DNA of 36,700 nt from assembly GCA_009778155.1 (NCBI GenBank), contig WRKI01000351.1, positions 1 through 36,700 of the forward strand, in the 5' to 3' direction. A program made the position numbers and the translations under genes. Below are positions 1 to 7,803 of the stretch, one piece after another. Every line of letters begins with the position of its first letter. Position 1 is the stretch's first letter. The stretch comes from Spirochaetota bacterium (GTDB lineage Bacteria; Spirochaetota; Spirochaetia; Treponematales; Breznakiellaceae). Under the pieces are notes generated by a model. The model did not search any database. It had not been told where the DNA came from and saw only the letters and a list, made by a program, of their open reading frames with translations.

Positions 1-219
1 CCCCACGGTGGCCGCCCCGTAGCCGAAGGCCGCCGCAATCCTGCTTGCCAGGCCGTAGCCGGTGGAGCCGCCCAGAACCAAAACCAGCTTGGGCGCGCCC
101 GATGCGCCTTTTTTCAATGTTTTTTTGACATACTCGATCTGCCTCTGCACGCTGGCCGCGCACCCGGCCGGGTGGGCGTTAAGACAAATATTGCTTCTTA
201 CTTTCGGCTTTACTACCAT
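1..219 (-). CDS. fabV: Enoyl-ACP/trans-2-enoyl-CoA reductase, FabV/Ter family (partial, N-terminal 73 residues)
   Basis: The gene runs off the left edge, so only the N-terminus is seen. FabV/Ter enzymes reduce the enoyl double bond with NADH in the last step of each fatty-acid elongation round. The visible part has the family's opening, with VKPKVRSN, the NAHPAGCA segment, and the nucleotide-binding stretch [12 protein letters not shown] (about residues 49-60) followed by [11 protein letters not shown]. It is very like the Treponema denticola Ter enzyme as I recall it. The start at 219 follows an AAGGA ribosome site at 229-233. Lying last in a fab operon, it is probably the enoyl-ACP reductase of this cell; no fabI or fabK is seen. 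Whether it prefers ACP or CoA substrates cannot be read from the sequence. Confidence 0.93.
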   Translation of the reverse strand, partial: MVVKPKVRSNICLNAHPAGCAASVQRQIEYVKKTLKKGASGAPKLVLVLGGSTGYGLASRIAAAFGYGAATVG

Positions 220-251
220 TTTGCATCATCCTTATACAATTTTTTTTCGCT

Positions 252-293
252 CCGCGCCGGACTTCCCGCCGCGCCGCGCCGGACTTCCCGCCG
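252..293. repeat. Two-copy GC-rich tandem repeat between fabZ and fabV
   Basis: The 20-mer CCGCGCCGGACTTCCCGCCG occurs at 252-271 and again at 274-293 (period 22) in the short gap between the fabZ stop and the fabV ribosome site. It is followed toward fabV by a run of eight T on the plus strand (A on the transcript). No function is evident. It could be a slippage-prone spacer or part of an mRNA structure between the two cistrons. Confidence 0.75.
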
Positions 294-296
294 GGT

Positions 297-716
297 TTAA
301 GGCGAGCCGACAAGGCACATCCATTCGGCTTCGGCGGCAAGCTCGTCGCCGACAAAGGCCTTGCCGGACTGCTTGATCATCTTGGGCGAAATGCGCAAGT
401 TTTCGATTTCCGATCTCACTTCGTCGCCGGGGCGCACCTGCCTGCGGAACTTTACCTTGTCCACAGTCGCCAGAAAAAACAGCGCGTCCCCGCCTAAAAC
501 GCCGATTTTGCGCAGGCCCGCGCCGCCTGACTGCGCCATCGTTTCGATTAAAATAACGCCCGGAACCACGGGGTATTCTGGAAAATGCCCCTTAAAGAAA
601 AAATCTTTTTCCGTGAAAACGCGCTTTGCTACAATTTTTTCCTTGCTAGCCTCGACAATCTCGCTTACGAACAAAAACGGATCGCGGTGCGGCAAAAGCC
701 CTTCAATTTCGCCCAT
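297..716 (-). CDS. fabZ: (3R)-hydroxyacyl-ACP dehydratase FabZ
   Basis: This is the cytoplasmic dehydratase of type II fatty-acid synthesis, which converts 3-hydroxyacyl-ACP to trans-2-enoyl-ACP. At 139 residues it has the normal single hot-dog-fold length. The LLPHRDPFLF opening (residues 7-16), the catalytic His44 in GHFPEYPVVPG and the catalytic Glu58 in ILIETMAQ are all present. The ATG at 716 has a clear AAGGAG ribosome site 8-9 bases upstream. It lies 84 bases after fabF and 77 bases before fabV, in the same direction, so it is an internal cistron of the fab operon. FabA is a related alternative, but the short form and the LLPHR motif fit FabZ. Confidence 0.96.
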   Translation of the reverse strand: MGEIEGLLPHRDPFLFVSEIVEASKEKIVAKRVFTEKDFFFKGHFPEYPVVPGVILIETMAQSGGAGLRKIGVLGGDALFFLATVDKVKFRRQVRPGDEVRSEIENLRISPKMIKQSGKAFVGDELAAEAEWMCLVGSP

Positions 717-800
717 GTCTATCTCCTTGTTTATTTTGCGAAAGCCGGAAGGCCGGAAGTTTTCATCCCCTTCCAGCCCCCAGCCATCCGCCCGCCGCCT

Positions 801-2072
801 TTAGGCGGTGTATTTTTTGAAAACAACCATCGCGTTGTGTCCGCCGAAGCCCAGCGACCCGGACATGAAGGCGTTGATTTCGCCCTTTTGCGCCTTGTTC
901 GGCACATAGTCCAAGTCGCAACCCTCGCCGGGGTTCTCGAAGTTGATCGTCGGGGGGAAAAACCCGTCCCGCATCGCCAGAATCCCGGCAATGGCCTCGA
1001 TCCCGCCGCCGCCGCCAATGCAGTGCCCGTGCATACTCTTCGTGCTGGACACCTTCAGCTTGTAGGCGTGATCCCCGAAAGCCAGCTTGAGCATCTTCGT
1101 TTCGCAAGGGTCGTTAATCTCGGTAGAAGTGCCGTGCGCGTTGTAATACTGGATATCCTCGCCCTTAAGCCCCGCGTCCGCCAGAGCCGCCTTTACCGCC
1201 GCGCTGCAGCCCAGACCCTGCGGGTCCGGCGACGTTATGTGATAAGCGTCGGCAGTGCCGGCGTAGCCTGCAAACTCGGCAAGGATTTTCGCCCCGCGCT
1301 TTTTCGCGTGCTCCTCGCTTTCAAGAATGAGAATGCCCGCCCCCTCGGCGATGACAAAGCCGTCCCGGTCCGCGTCAAAGGGGCGGGAAGCCTTTTCCGG
1401 CTCGCCGCACCTTTTGGTTGAAAGCGCCTTGAGCATCTGGAAGCCGCCCACGGCAAAGGGGGTGATAACCGCCTCCGTGCCGCCGGACACCGCCACGTCG
1501 GCGCGTCCTGCCCGGATTAAATCCAGAGCCTGCCCCAGAGCGTCCGCGCCGGCGGCGCAGGCTGTAATCTGGGTGTAGGCCGGCCCGTTTATGCCGAACA
1601 TCATGGAGATGTTTCCAGCCGCCATATTGGGGATCATCATGGGGACGGTAAGGGGCGGCATACGCCTAGGCCCCGAATCGAACATCTTTTTGTGAGATTC
1701 GCTTATAACCTCGAACCCGCCGATCCCGTTGCCTATAACCACCGCCGTCCTCGCCGCGTCGCTTTTCACGCGCCGCTTGCCTTCCCCGTCCGCTTCGGCC
1801 AAAAGGCCGGCCTGCGTAAGCGCCTGGGCCGCCGCGGCGGCCGCAAACTGGACAAAACGCGCCATTTTCCGGGCTTCTTTTTTGTCTATATAGAGGCTGG
1901 GATCGAAATCCTTAACCTCCCCGGCTATAGTAACGTCAAAGCCGTTTGTGTCAAACTGAGTTATCGGCCCTATCCCGCTTTTTCCCGCTTTCAAGCTTTC
2001 GCAAAACTCTTCCACGGTTTTACCGATAGGACTTATTACCCCCATACCTGTTACTACAACTTTTTTCATCAT
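801..2072 (-). CDS. fabF: 3-oxoacyl-ACP synthase II (KAS II) FabF
   Basis: The enzyme condenses malonyl-ACP with growing acyl-ACP during elongation. The 423 residues match the usual FabF length. The thiolase-fold features are present: VVVTGMGVISPIG at the N-terminus, nucleophile Cys172 in ITACAAGADALGQA, the first active-site His in NAHGTSTEIND and the second in KSMHGHCIGGGGGIEA. The start could be either ATG of a tandem ATGATG (2072 or 2069); an AGGAG site lies about 12 bases upstream of the first. It begins 12 bases after the fabG stop. In many bacteria acpP sits just before fabF; here fabG is joined directly to fabF. Confidence 0.97.
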   Translation of the reverse strand: MMKKVVVTGMGVISPIGKTVEEFCESLKAGKSGIGPITQFDTNGFDVTIAGEVKDFDPSLYIDKKEARKMARFVQFAAAAAAQALTQAGLLAEADGEGKRRVKSDAARTAVVIGNGIGGFEVISESHKKMFDSGPRRMPPLTVPMMIPNMAAGNISMMFGINGPAYTQITACAAGADALGQALDLIRAGRADVAVSGGTEAVITPFAVGGFQMLKALSTKRCGEPEKASRPFDADRDGFVIAEGAGILILESEEHAKKRGAKILAEFAGYAGTADAYHITSPDPQGLGCSAAVKAALADAGLKGEDIQYYNAHGTSTEINDPCETKMLKLAFGDHAYKLKVSSTKSMHGHCIGGGGGIEAIAGILAMRDGFFPPTINFENPGEGCDLDYVPNKAQKGEINAFMSGSLGFGGHNAMVVFKKYTA

Positions 2073-2084
2073 TCTTGCCTACTC

Positions 2085-2819
2085 CTAAGTGAACATTCCG
2101 CCGTCTACGGGCAATACCTGCCCCGTTATGTATGAAGAAGCGTCCGATGCGAAAAACAACGCCGCCTCTGCAACATCTTCCTGCTTGCCCGCCCTTTTAA
2201 GCGGGACTTTTTCCAGCATGAACTGACGCGCCGCATCCGAGATGGCCGCCGTCATGTCCGATTCTATGTAGCCTGGGGCAAGCGCGTTCACGCGCACCCC
2301 CCGGCTGGCCACCTCCAGCGCGAGGCTTTTTGTAACGCCGATAAGCCCGGCCTTGCTTGCCGAATAGTTGGCCTGCCCGCCGTTCCCGTGAACGCCGACA
2401 ACGCTTGCCATGTTGATAATCGAGCCTGCCTTTTTGCGCGTCATGTCCCGGGCCACCGTGCGGGCGGCGAAAAAGGCCGCGCTAAGGTTTATGTCGATAA
2501 CCTTTTGCCATTCTTCCTGCGACATTCTGAAGGCCAAGTTGTCCTTTGTTATGCCCGCATTGTTTACAAAGATGTCAAAGCCCCCGGATTCCTTGATTGC
2601 GGCCTCCATTACTTTGTCAACCTCGCCAAGGTTGCCAAGGTCTGCGCACAGCCAGTGGAGTTTGCCGCCGGCCGCCGCAAGCCTTTCTTTTAAGTCGTCC
2701 GGCTCCCTTAAATCCAAGCCCCAGATTTCGGCCCCTTGAGCCAAAAATTTGTCGGTTATGGTTTTGCCAATTCCTCTTCCCGCGCCCGTTATGAGCGCCT
2801 TTTTTCCGTTCAATACCAT
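2085..2819 (-). CDS. fabG: 3-oxoacyl-ACP reductase FabG
   Basis: This NADPH-dependent short-chain dehydrogenase reduces 3-ketoacyl-ACP to (3R)-hydroxyacyl-ACP. It has 244 residues, the typical length. The cofactor motif TGAGRGIGK lies at 11-19, NNAGIT at 85-90, and the catalytic set is Asn110, Ser138, Tyr151 and Lys155 (YSASKAG). The C-terminus YITGQVLPVDGG is characteristic of FabG. The reading frame extends upstream to 2915, but the start at 2819 has an excellent AAAGGAGGA ribosome site and gives the family N-terminus, while the longer version would run into fabD. The site overlaps the end of fabD, so the two are probably translationally coupled. Confidence 0.97.
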   Translation of the reverse strand: MVLNGKKALITGAGRGIGKTITDKFLAQGAEIWGLDLREPDDLKERLAAAGGKLHWLCADLGNLGEVDKVMEAAIKESGGFDIFVNNAGITKDNLAFRMSQEEWQKVIDINLSAAFFAARTVARDMTRKKAGSIINMASVVGVHGNGGQANYSASKAGLIGVTKSLALEVASRGVRVNALAPGYIESDMTAAISDAARQFMLEKVPLKRAGKQEDVAEAALFFASDASSYITGQVLPVDGGMFT

Positions 2820-2830
2820 TTTTTCCTCCT

Positions 2831-3796
2831 TTATATTGCGATTTTTGATATATCTTCGACCGTCCCGGCTGGGAAAACCGGAATCGGGCTTCCTGCATCC
2901 TTCCATAATCCGCAAAGCACCTTGCCAGGGCCAACCTCAAGGCAGGCGTCAAAACCGGCCGCCGCAAGGGAGGCCTCTTCTTCCAGCCAGCGCACGGGTT
3001 TTGTAATCTGCTCTATGGCCAGCTTTTTCGCTTCCTCCCCGCTTGCAACCGTGCCGCTTGTAACGTTGGAGTAAACCGGGATAGCCGGCTCGCCGAACTT
3101 TACCGCATCCAAGGCCGGGCGGAAAAGCTCGACAGCCTGCTCCAAAAGGGGGCTGTGGAAGGGCGTGTTCACTTTAAGCCTTATAACGCGCTTTGCGCCG
3201 GCCTCTTTGAAACGCTTTTCGGCCTCGCCCAAGGCGGCCGCCGTGCCGCTTACCGCAAGCTGGGACGGCGAGTTAATGTTCGCCGCATAAAGGCCGGTAA
3301 AACCCTCGCCCCGCCAGCTTTCAATAAGGGCTTCGACCTCCTTGGGGGCAAGCCCTATGACGGCCGCCATTCCGGGCGCACAGTCCGCATTGCCGCCGGC
3401 CTCTTGAAGCAGCCGCTCGGCCACCTTCTGCATGGCCTGCCCGCGTGCCTTGACCAGCCGGAAACAGTCCTCGGCACTTATCACCCCGGCGGTGGCCAGC
3501 GCAGAGTATTCCCCAAGGCTAAAGCCCGCACAGGCCGCCGGCTTGTAGCCGCGCTCGCCAAGATAGGCCGCCGCGCAAAGGTTCGCAAGCGAAATTACAA
3601 CTTGCGAAATGTCGGTTCTTTTAAGAGTGTCCGCATCCGACTCCAAAAGCTCCTTGACATCCCTTTCCATAATGCCAGACGCGGTGTCAAACAGAGCCTT
3701 TACCGCCGGGCTTCCCGACGAAAGAAAATCCAAAGCCATGCCCGTATACTGCGCACCCTGCCCTGGGAACAAATACGCCAGTTTTTTCTCACTCAT
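2831..3796 (-). CDS. fabD: Malonyl-CoA:ACP transacylase FabD
   Basis: FabD moves malonyl units from CoA to ACP to supply the condensing enzymes. The 321-residue protein begins MSEKKLAYLFPGQGAQ, the classic opening. The nucleophile Ser is in GFSLGEYSALATAG, where the more usual GHSLGE has Phe in place of His next to the nucleophile elbow; variants at this position occur in the family. The catalytic His is in NTPFHSPLL, and the GPGKVL motif is near the end. The frame could extend to 3820, but the start at 3796 has a GGAGGG site and leaves 13 bases after fabH, whereas the longer version would overlap fabH. Confidence 0.96.
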   Translation of the reverse strand: MSEKKLAYLFPGQGAQYTGMALDFLSSGSPAVKALFDTASGIMERDVKELLESDADTLKRTDISQVVISLANLCAAAYLGERGYKPAACAGFSLGEYSALATAGVISAEDCFRLVKARGQAMQKVAERLLQEAGGNADCAPGMAAVIGLAPKEVEALIESWRGEGFTGLYAANINSPSQLAVSGTAAALGEAEKRFKEAGAKRVIRLKVNTPFHSPLLEQAVELFRPALDAVKFGEPAIPVYSNVTSGTVASGEEAKKLAIEQITKPVRWLEEEASLAAAGFDACLEVGPGKVLCGLWKDAGSPIPVFPAGTVEDISKIAI

Positions 3797-3809
3797 TTTT
3801 TTCCCTCCA

Positions 3810-4862
3810 TTACCAAACAATGGCGTTGCCGCCGTAGGTCAGCCCGGCGCCGAAGCCCACGGTTAGCAAAAGATCGCCTTTTTTCAACAGGCCGCCCCGG
3901 TTCATTTCGTCCAAGGCGATTGGGATCGAGGCCGCCGATGTGTTTGCATATTCTTCTATATTAAGGTAAAACTTTTCCTCCGGGATATGCAGCCGCTTTC
4001 TTGCCGCCTGCACGATTCGCGCATTTGCCTGATGCGGAATGATGACGGAAATATCCTCGGCAGAAAGCCCTTCGGCCTTCATCAATGTATCCACGGTTTC
4101 CACAACGGCCTTGACCGCAAAATTGTAAACTTCCTGGCCGTTCATGTAAAGGTGCGGAGGGATGTCCACAACCTCGCCGGCCTTGTAGGGGTTGCGCCCC
4201 CCGCCTTTTTTAATAAGAAGGCTTTCGCCCCCGCCGCCGTCGGCAAAAAGCACCGAATTTACAAGGCCGCGCCTGCCTTCCCCGGCGCAGGGAGCGTCGG
4301 TTTTTTCCAACACAACCGCCCCCGCGCCGTCCCCGAAAAGTATGCAGGAGGATCGGTCTTCCCAGTTGGTTATTTTTGTAAGGGTTTCCGCGCCGATAAG
4401 GAGCACTCTTTTGCGAGCCTCCCTTATGCCCATGATGCCGGCGGCGATTTCAAGGCCGTAGGCAAAGCCGGTGCAGCCGGCGGTAACGTCAAAAGCCAAG
4501 GCCTTTCGCGCCCCCAGCTTGTGTTGAACGATGCAGGCTGTCGAAGGACAGCCGATGTAGTCCGGGAAGGCTGTGGCGATGATGATAGCGTCAAGCGTCT
4601 GCGCCAACTCGAAGGCGGCCGCCTCCCTTTCCGCGCCGCCGGCCTCGGCAAAGCCGGCCGCCATAGCGAGCGCGTTTTTTGCCGCCTCAAAAGCAAGGTC
4701 GCCGGATGTGGTTTCGTCGTCTGTAATGTAACGGCTTCCAATCCCGGTGTGGGAGCGTATCCATTCGTCTGTTGTGTCTATCCCTTTTTCCGCCACAAGC
4801 TCGTCATTTGTAAGCCTTCTGGCGGGCAAAGCCCTTCCGGTTCCAATAATTTCTATAGCCAT
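3810..4862 (-). CDS. fabH: 3-oxoacyl-ACP synthase III (KAS III) FabH
   Basis: FabH starts fatty-acid synthesis by condensing an acyl-CoA primer with malonyl-ACP. The catalytic triad is visible: Cys130 in VTAGCTGFAYG, His in IIPHQANARI and Asn in YANTSAASIP. At 350 residues it is longer than the roughly 317 residues common in the family; the extra length is an Ala/Glu-rich stretch at about residues 64-90, before DAIIIATAFPDY. It is the first gene of the operon. No ribosome site precedes the ATG. Instead a -35/-10 promoter ends only six bases before it, so this gene is probably read from a leaderless mRNA. Confidence 0.96.
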   Translation of the reverse strand: MAIEIIGTGRALPARRLTNDELVAEKGIDTTDEWIRSHTGIGSRYITDDETTSGDLAFEAAKNALAMAAGFAEAGGAEREAAAFELAQTLDAIIIATAFPDYIGCPSTACIVQHKLGARKALAFDVTAGCTGFAYGLEIAAGIMGIREARKRVLLIGAETLTKITNWEDRSSCILFGDGAGAVVLEKTDAPCAGEGRRGLVNSVLFADGGGGESLLIKKGGGRNPYKAGEVVDIPPHLYMNGQEVYNFAVKAVVETVDTLMKAEGLSAEDISVIIPHQANARIVQAARKRLHIPEEKFYLNIEEYANTSAASIPIALDEMNRGGLLKKGDLLLTVGFGAGLTYGGNAIVW

Positions 4863-4868
4863 GATTAT

Positions 4869-4897
4869 ATAATACGGAAAAGCGAAAAAAAAATCAA
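4869..4897 (-). promoter_or_regulatory. Predicted sigma70-type promoter of the fab operon, leaderless geometry
   Basis: On the minus strand TTGATT (4892-4897) and TATTAT (4869-4874) are separated by exactly 17 bases. Six bases then separate the -10 from the fabH ATG at 4862, so transcription would start at or next to the A of the start codon. No Shine-Dalgarno sequence is present. The region is A/T-rich, so chance matches are possible. Confidence 0.6.
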
Positions 4898-4953
4898 GCC
4901 TAAAATGACGAAAATCGAAAAAATGTCAAAAAAACTGCCGGCCGGCCGGCTAT

Positions 4954-5102
4954 CTCACACAAAGGCACAAAGGCACGAAGGCACAAAGGCACAAAGGGAA
5001 GAGGGGGGAATTTTCACCACGGAGGACTGGCAAGCGTAGCTTGCCAGTCCTCCGTGGTTGATCCTCTTCTTCTTCTCCCTTAGTGCCTTTGTGCCTTCGT
5101 GC
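4954..5102. repeat. Palindromic octamer-arm element, copy A
   Basis: The left arm (4954-5003) is built from 8-base units of the type AAAGGCAC and follows TCTCACAC. The right arm (about 5075-5102) is its inverted counterpart. In the centre is a perfect 19-bp palindrome, CCACGGAGGACTGGCAAGC at 5017-5035 paired with 5039-5057 around a 3-base loop. Related copies lie at 26738-27008, 31906-32095 and 34828-35082. It sits between the divergent fabH and 5352 genes, so it is unlikely to be a terminator for either. It encodes no plausible protein and is best described as a MITE-like or structured intergenic repeat. Confidence 0.8.
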
Positions 5103-5121
5103 GAGGATAAGGAAGAAAGCC

Positions 5122-5151
5122 TTGACTTGCAGGCAGGGAATGCGCTAGTAT
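5122..5151 (+). promoter_or_regulatory. Possible promoter for the glycan-locus genes
   Basis: TTGACT (5122-5127) and TAGTAT (5146-5151) are 18 bases apart. They lie just after element A and about 200 bases upstream of the first gene of the plus-strand locus. The leader would contain a small TTTCCGG/CCGGAAA hairpin at 5285-5305. The rest of 5103-5351 holds no convincing gene. The match is moderate. Confidence 0.3.
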
Positions 5152-5351
5152 TGAACTAATTGGAGAACCAACTGGGCTGTTAAAAATCCCAAAAACAACC
5201 ATCCGGGCAGTAAAGCAGAGCGTGTTGCGGCCGCCTGCACCCGGCTGAGATTGCAGGCTCTCCTTAAATTCTCTTTCGGCGTTTTTTCCGGCCCCTGTCC
5301 GGAAAGCTTTTTCGCGCCCAGATGAAACGATTTTCCGCAAAAGGTTTTGCA

Positions 5352-6941
5352 ATGCGCTTGGCGCTTTCGGTTTTCCTACTATCTCTTTTTATTTTCCCGG
5401 CATTTTCCCAAGAAGAGGACGGCACAGACGCGCCACCCTACGCCGCCCCACAAGAAGAGGCCGGCGAGGCTCTGCCGCCGCACATCGCCGCCGGGGAAGG
5501 GGCGGTCTTTGTAATCAACTACTTTCATTTTGACATAAGCGGCCGCACGCGCCCCTTCGCCATACTGAACGCCCTGGAGATCGCCCTGGGGCAGGAAATT
5601 CAGGGCTACGAAGGCCTTCTCTTTTTTATCGCCGAAAAAGAACAGCTTCTTGTAAACGAAAGGCTTTTTAACAGGGCAGACTTGGCCTACTCCGTAGGCG
5701 CCCCGGATGCCGCCGGCAGGTTCCCCCTAGACCTTTTTTTTACAATAGAAGACACATGGAATATAATCGTTCTTCCCCGGCCGAACTACAGTTCCAACAC
5801 GGGCTTTGAGCTTTCCCTAAGCGGCAGGGATTACAACTTTCTGGGCACTATGCACCCCCTGCGCCTTGATTTGACCTACAGGCGCGACACCCAGGGGCGC
5901 AGTTCCTTTGAGTTCCTTTGGGACTCGGACACACCCTTTGTCGCCCTGGGATTGAACTGGCGTTTCATTTTTTTGACAGGCTTTGAATACCGCGTGGACT
6001 CCGATGCGCCGGTGCACTTTTTGAACACCACCGGGCTTGCCGCAGATTTGCCGCTTGGGGGCACGACCCTTACGCTGGGTTTTACCGAATCCTTCATATA
6101 TAATGATGAAAATACGGATAGGGACGCGCCGATCTTCGGGGATTACCAGATGGGCTTTTATATGTCCTCCATGCCCTTTGCCTCCTGGGAAATTCCTACC
6201 GGCGTGGAGGCTTGGCGTTTCGGCGATTTGGTTTACACAGCCCATGTTGCCGGGGTTTTTAACCACGCTTTCAGCCGCTGGCCGCTTGCGGAAAACCGCG
6301 TCGGCCCTTTTTTAGTTTTCGGGCACAGCCTGGGCTTTGAACGGATTGACTGGATTGGCAATTTCCGCCACGGCGGCGGCCTTTACCTCGAAAATTCCTA
6401 CAACCACGATTTTCATTTGAGCGGGAGGGGGCGGGCGGCCTTGAATGTTTACACTGCGGCGACGGCCACCGGCCACTACGCTTTGGGCGGCAGGGCGGGA
6501 GTTTCGGCGCGGCTAATGTTCCGCCACTGGCACTACAGGGATTTTAATTTTAACGACGAGGCCGGCAACGCGATTCGCGGGATTCTTGACCGCTCGCTTA
6601 CGGCAAGCAAGATGCTTTCGCTGAATCTGGATTTTCCGGTCCGCGTGCTGGACTTTACGCCCTCGGTGTGGACGGGCAACCCGCGCCTGCGTTTTTTCGA
6701 TTTTGAAATGCACATCTCCCCCATTGTCGATTTTGCCATTTTCCAAGACCCGCTTAATGGCATTTCCTTTGACATTTCCAACACCGTTATCGGCTACGGT
6801 TTTGAGCTTATGTTTTTTCCGGCGGCTATGCGGAGCATTTATGTGCGCATTAGTTTTGCCACAAATTTTTCCAGCCATTTGAGGGAGTCGCCGGGGGCCG
6901 GCGACAGCGAGTTGTTTTTCGGGTTAAGGCATCATTTTTAG
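5352..6941 (+). CDS. Omp85/D15-like outer-membrane beta-barrel protein
   Basis: The protein starts with a signal peptide (MRLALSVFLLSLFIFPAFS) followed by an acidic, Pro-rich linker. A single POTRA-like region covers about residues 60-130 (NYFHFDISGRTRP, then NERLFNRADLAYSV). A long series of alternating amphipathic strands follows and ends in an aromatic C-terminus (LFFGLRHHF), the usual barrel signal for the BAM machinery. About 529 residues is short for BamA, which has five POTRA domains, so this is a paralogue rather than BamA itself. The frame extends back to 5322, but only the ATG at 5352 has an AAAAGG ribosome site. It is probably co-transcribed with the GT2 gene 12 bases downstream and may act in surface assembly or export of the glycan made here. 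Confidence 0.72.
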   Translation: MRLALSVFLLSLFIFPAFSQEEDGTDAPPYAAPQEEAGEALPPHIAAGEGAVFVINYFHFDISGRTRPFAILNALEIALGQEIQGYEGLLFFIAEKEQLLVNERLFNRADLAYSVGAPDAAGRFPLDLFFTIEDTWNIIVLPRPNYSSNTGFELSLSGRDYNFLGTMHPLRLDLTYRRDTQGRSSFEFLWDSDTPFVALGLNWRFIFLTGFEYRVDSDAPVHFLNTTGLAADLPLGGTTLTLGFTESFIYNDENTDRDAPIFGDYQMGFYMSSMPFASWEIPTGVEAWRFGDLVYTAHVAGVFNHAFSRWPLAENRVGPFLVFGHSLGFERIDWIGNFRHGGGLYLENSYNHDFHLSGRGRAALNVYTAATATGHYALGGRAGVSARLMFRHWHYRDFNFNDEAGNAIRGILDRSLTASKMLSLNLDFPVRVLDFTPSVWTGNPRLRFFDFEMHISPIVDFAIFQDPLNGISFDISNTVIGYGFELMFFPAAMRSIYVRISFATNFSSHLRESPGAGDSELFFGLRHHF

Positions 6942-6953
6942 GGGGAGGGCACG

Positions 6954-7793
6954 ATGCTGACGATAGCGATTCCGGTGTACAACCGGCTTGATTTGTTAAA
7001 GATAATGGCAGACTCCCTTTACAAAACGGTTATTCCAGTACCCTACAACATAAGGGTCTACGACGACTGTAGCACGGAGTTCGGCCTGTCCGAACTGAAG
7101 GGGCTGTTCCCGGATGCGGCCTCCGTTAGGCGAAACGAAACGAACCTGAGGGCTGACGGGAATATGTTTGCTTTTTACAAGGACTTTCTTTTGTCCAGCG
7201 ACGAGTATTTGTTCAACGCGGATTCTGACATTATTTTTAACAAGAACTGTTTTGTCCGGGCCTTAGACCTTATTGGGCAGACGGAGGGTGTTCTTTCGGT
7301 TTTTAACGCGCCTTCGCATCCGGTAAAAGAAGTTGTCGATGAAAACTTTTGCATCAAGGAAACGCTGGGGGCGGCGGGCACTTTTTTTATCAGAAAAAGG
7401 GTGCAAGAGATCATGGGGCATTTTTCCGCGCTGGAGGGGGGGCAGGTGATAGGCTTCGACTGGAAGTGGTCGCGTTTTTTAAGCGAAAGCAATGTCAGGA
7501 TTTTTTGCACAAATGCCAGTCTTGTGCAACACATTGGCTACCGGGGGCAGAACACCGTGATTCCCTACAAGGGGTACAAAAAAATCCGCACGCACAAGCC
7601 TTATTTTGACTACGGAAAAAATTTTACCGTAGATTCTTTGGAAACTGGGCAGATAATCAACGATATTTTTCATAAATTTACCGAGCATAACAGGCTGGAG
7701 GATGAGCGCATTGTGTACATTATGGCCAACAGGCCGATTTCCAAACTGAAGCGTTTTGTGAAAAATGTTTTGGGAATAGACAAGCCTTTGTGA
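6954..7793 (+). CDS. Family 2 (GT-A) glycosyltransferase
   Basis: A 279-residue soluble GT2-type enzyme. It opens with LTIAIPVYNRLDLL, the nucleotide-sugar binding strand, has VYDDCS at about 35-40, and a metal-binding NADSDIIF motif (about 89-96). The acceptor side contains VIGFDWKWSRF. No membrane segment is seen, so it is cytoplasmic, acting on a nucleotide-sugar donor that cannot be named. The ATG follows a strong AGGGGGAGGG site 12 bases after the preceding gene, and 10 bases separate its stop from the first GT4 gene, indicating one operon. Confidence 0.85.
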   Translation: MLTIAIPVYNRLDLLKIMADSLYKTVIPVPYNIRVYDDCSTEFGLSELKGLFPDAASVRRNETNLRADGNMFAFYKDFLLSSDEYLFNADSDIIFNKNCFVRALDLIGQTEGVLSVFNAPSHPVKEVVDENFCIKETLGAAGTFFIRKRVQEIMGHFSALEGGQVIGFDWKWSRFLSESNVRIFCTNASLVQHIGYRGQNTVIPYKGYKKIRTHKPYFDYGKNFTVDSLETGQIINDIFHKFTEHNRLEDERIVYIMANRPISKLKRFVKNVLGIDKPL

Positions 7794-7803
7794 GCGCGGA
7801 TGT

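Noticed and set aside
795-808. CCGCC/GGCGG hairpin at the fabF stop as a terminator
   Set aside because: The stem is five bases, lacks a T-run, and lies within an operon that continues to fabZ.
4163-5039. Long plus-strand open frames across fabH and its upstream region
   Set aside because: They run antisense to a clear fabH with catalytic residues, have shadow-like composition, and extend into the octamer repeat.
4954-5102. CRISPR-like or tandem binding-site array from the AAAGGCAC octamers
   Set aside because: The units are 8 bases with no spacers and are arranged as inverted arms, so this is not a CRISPR array.
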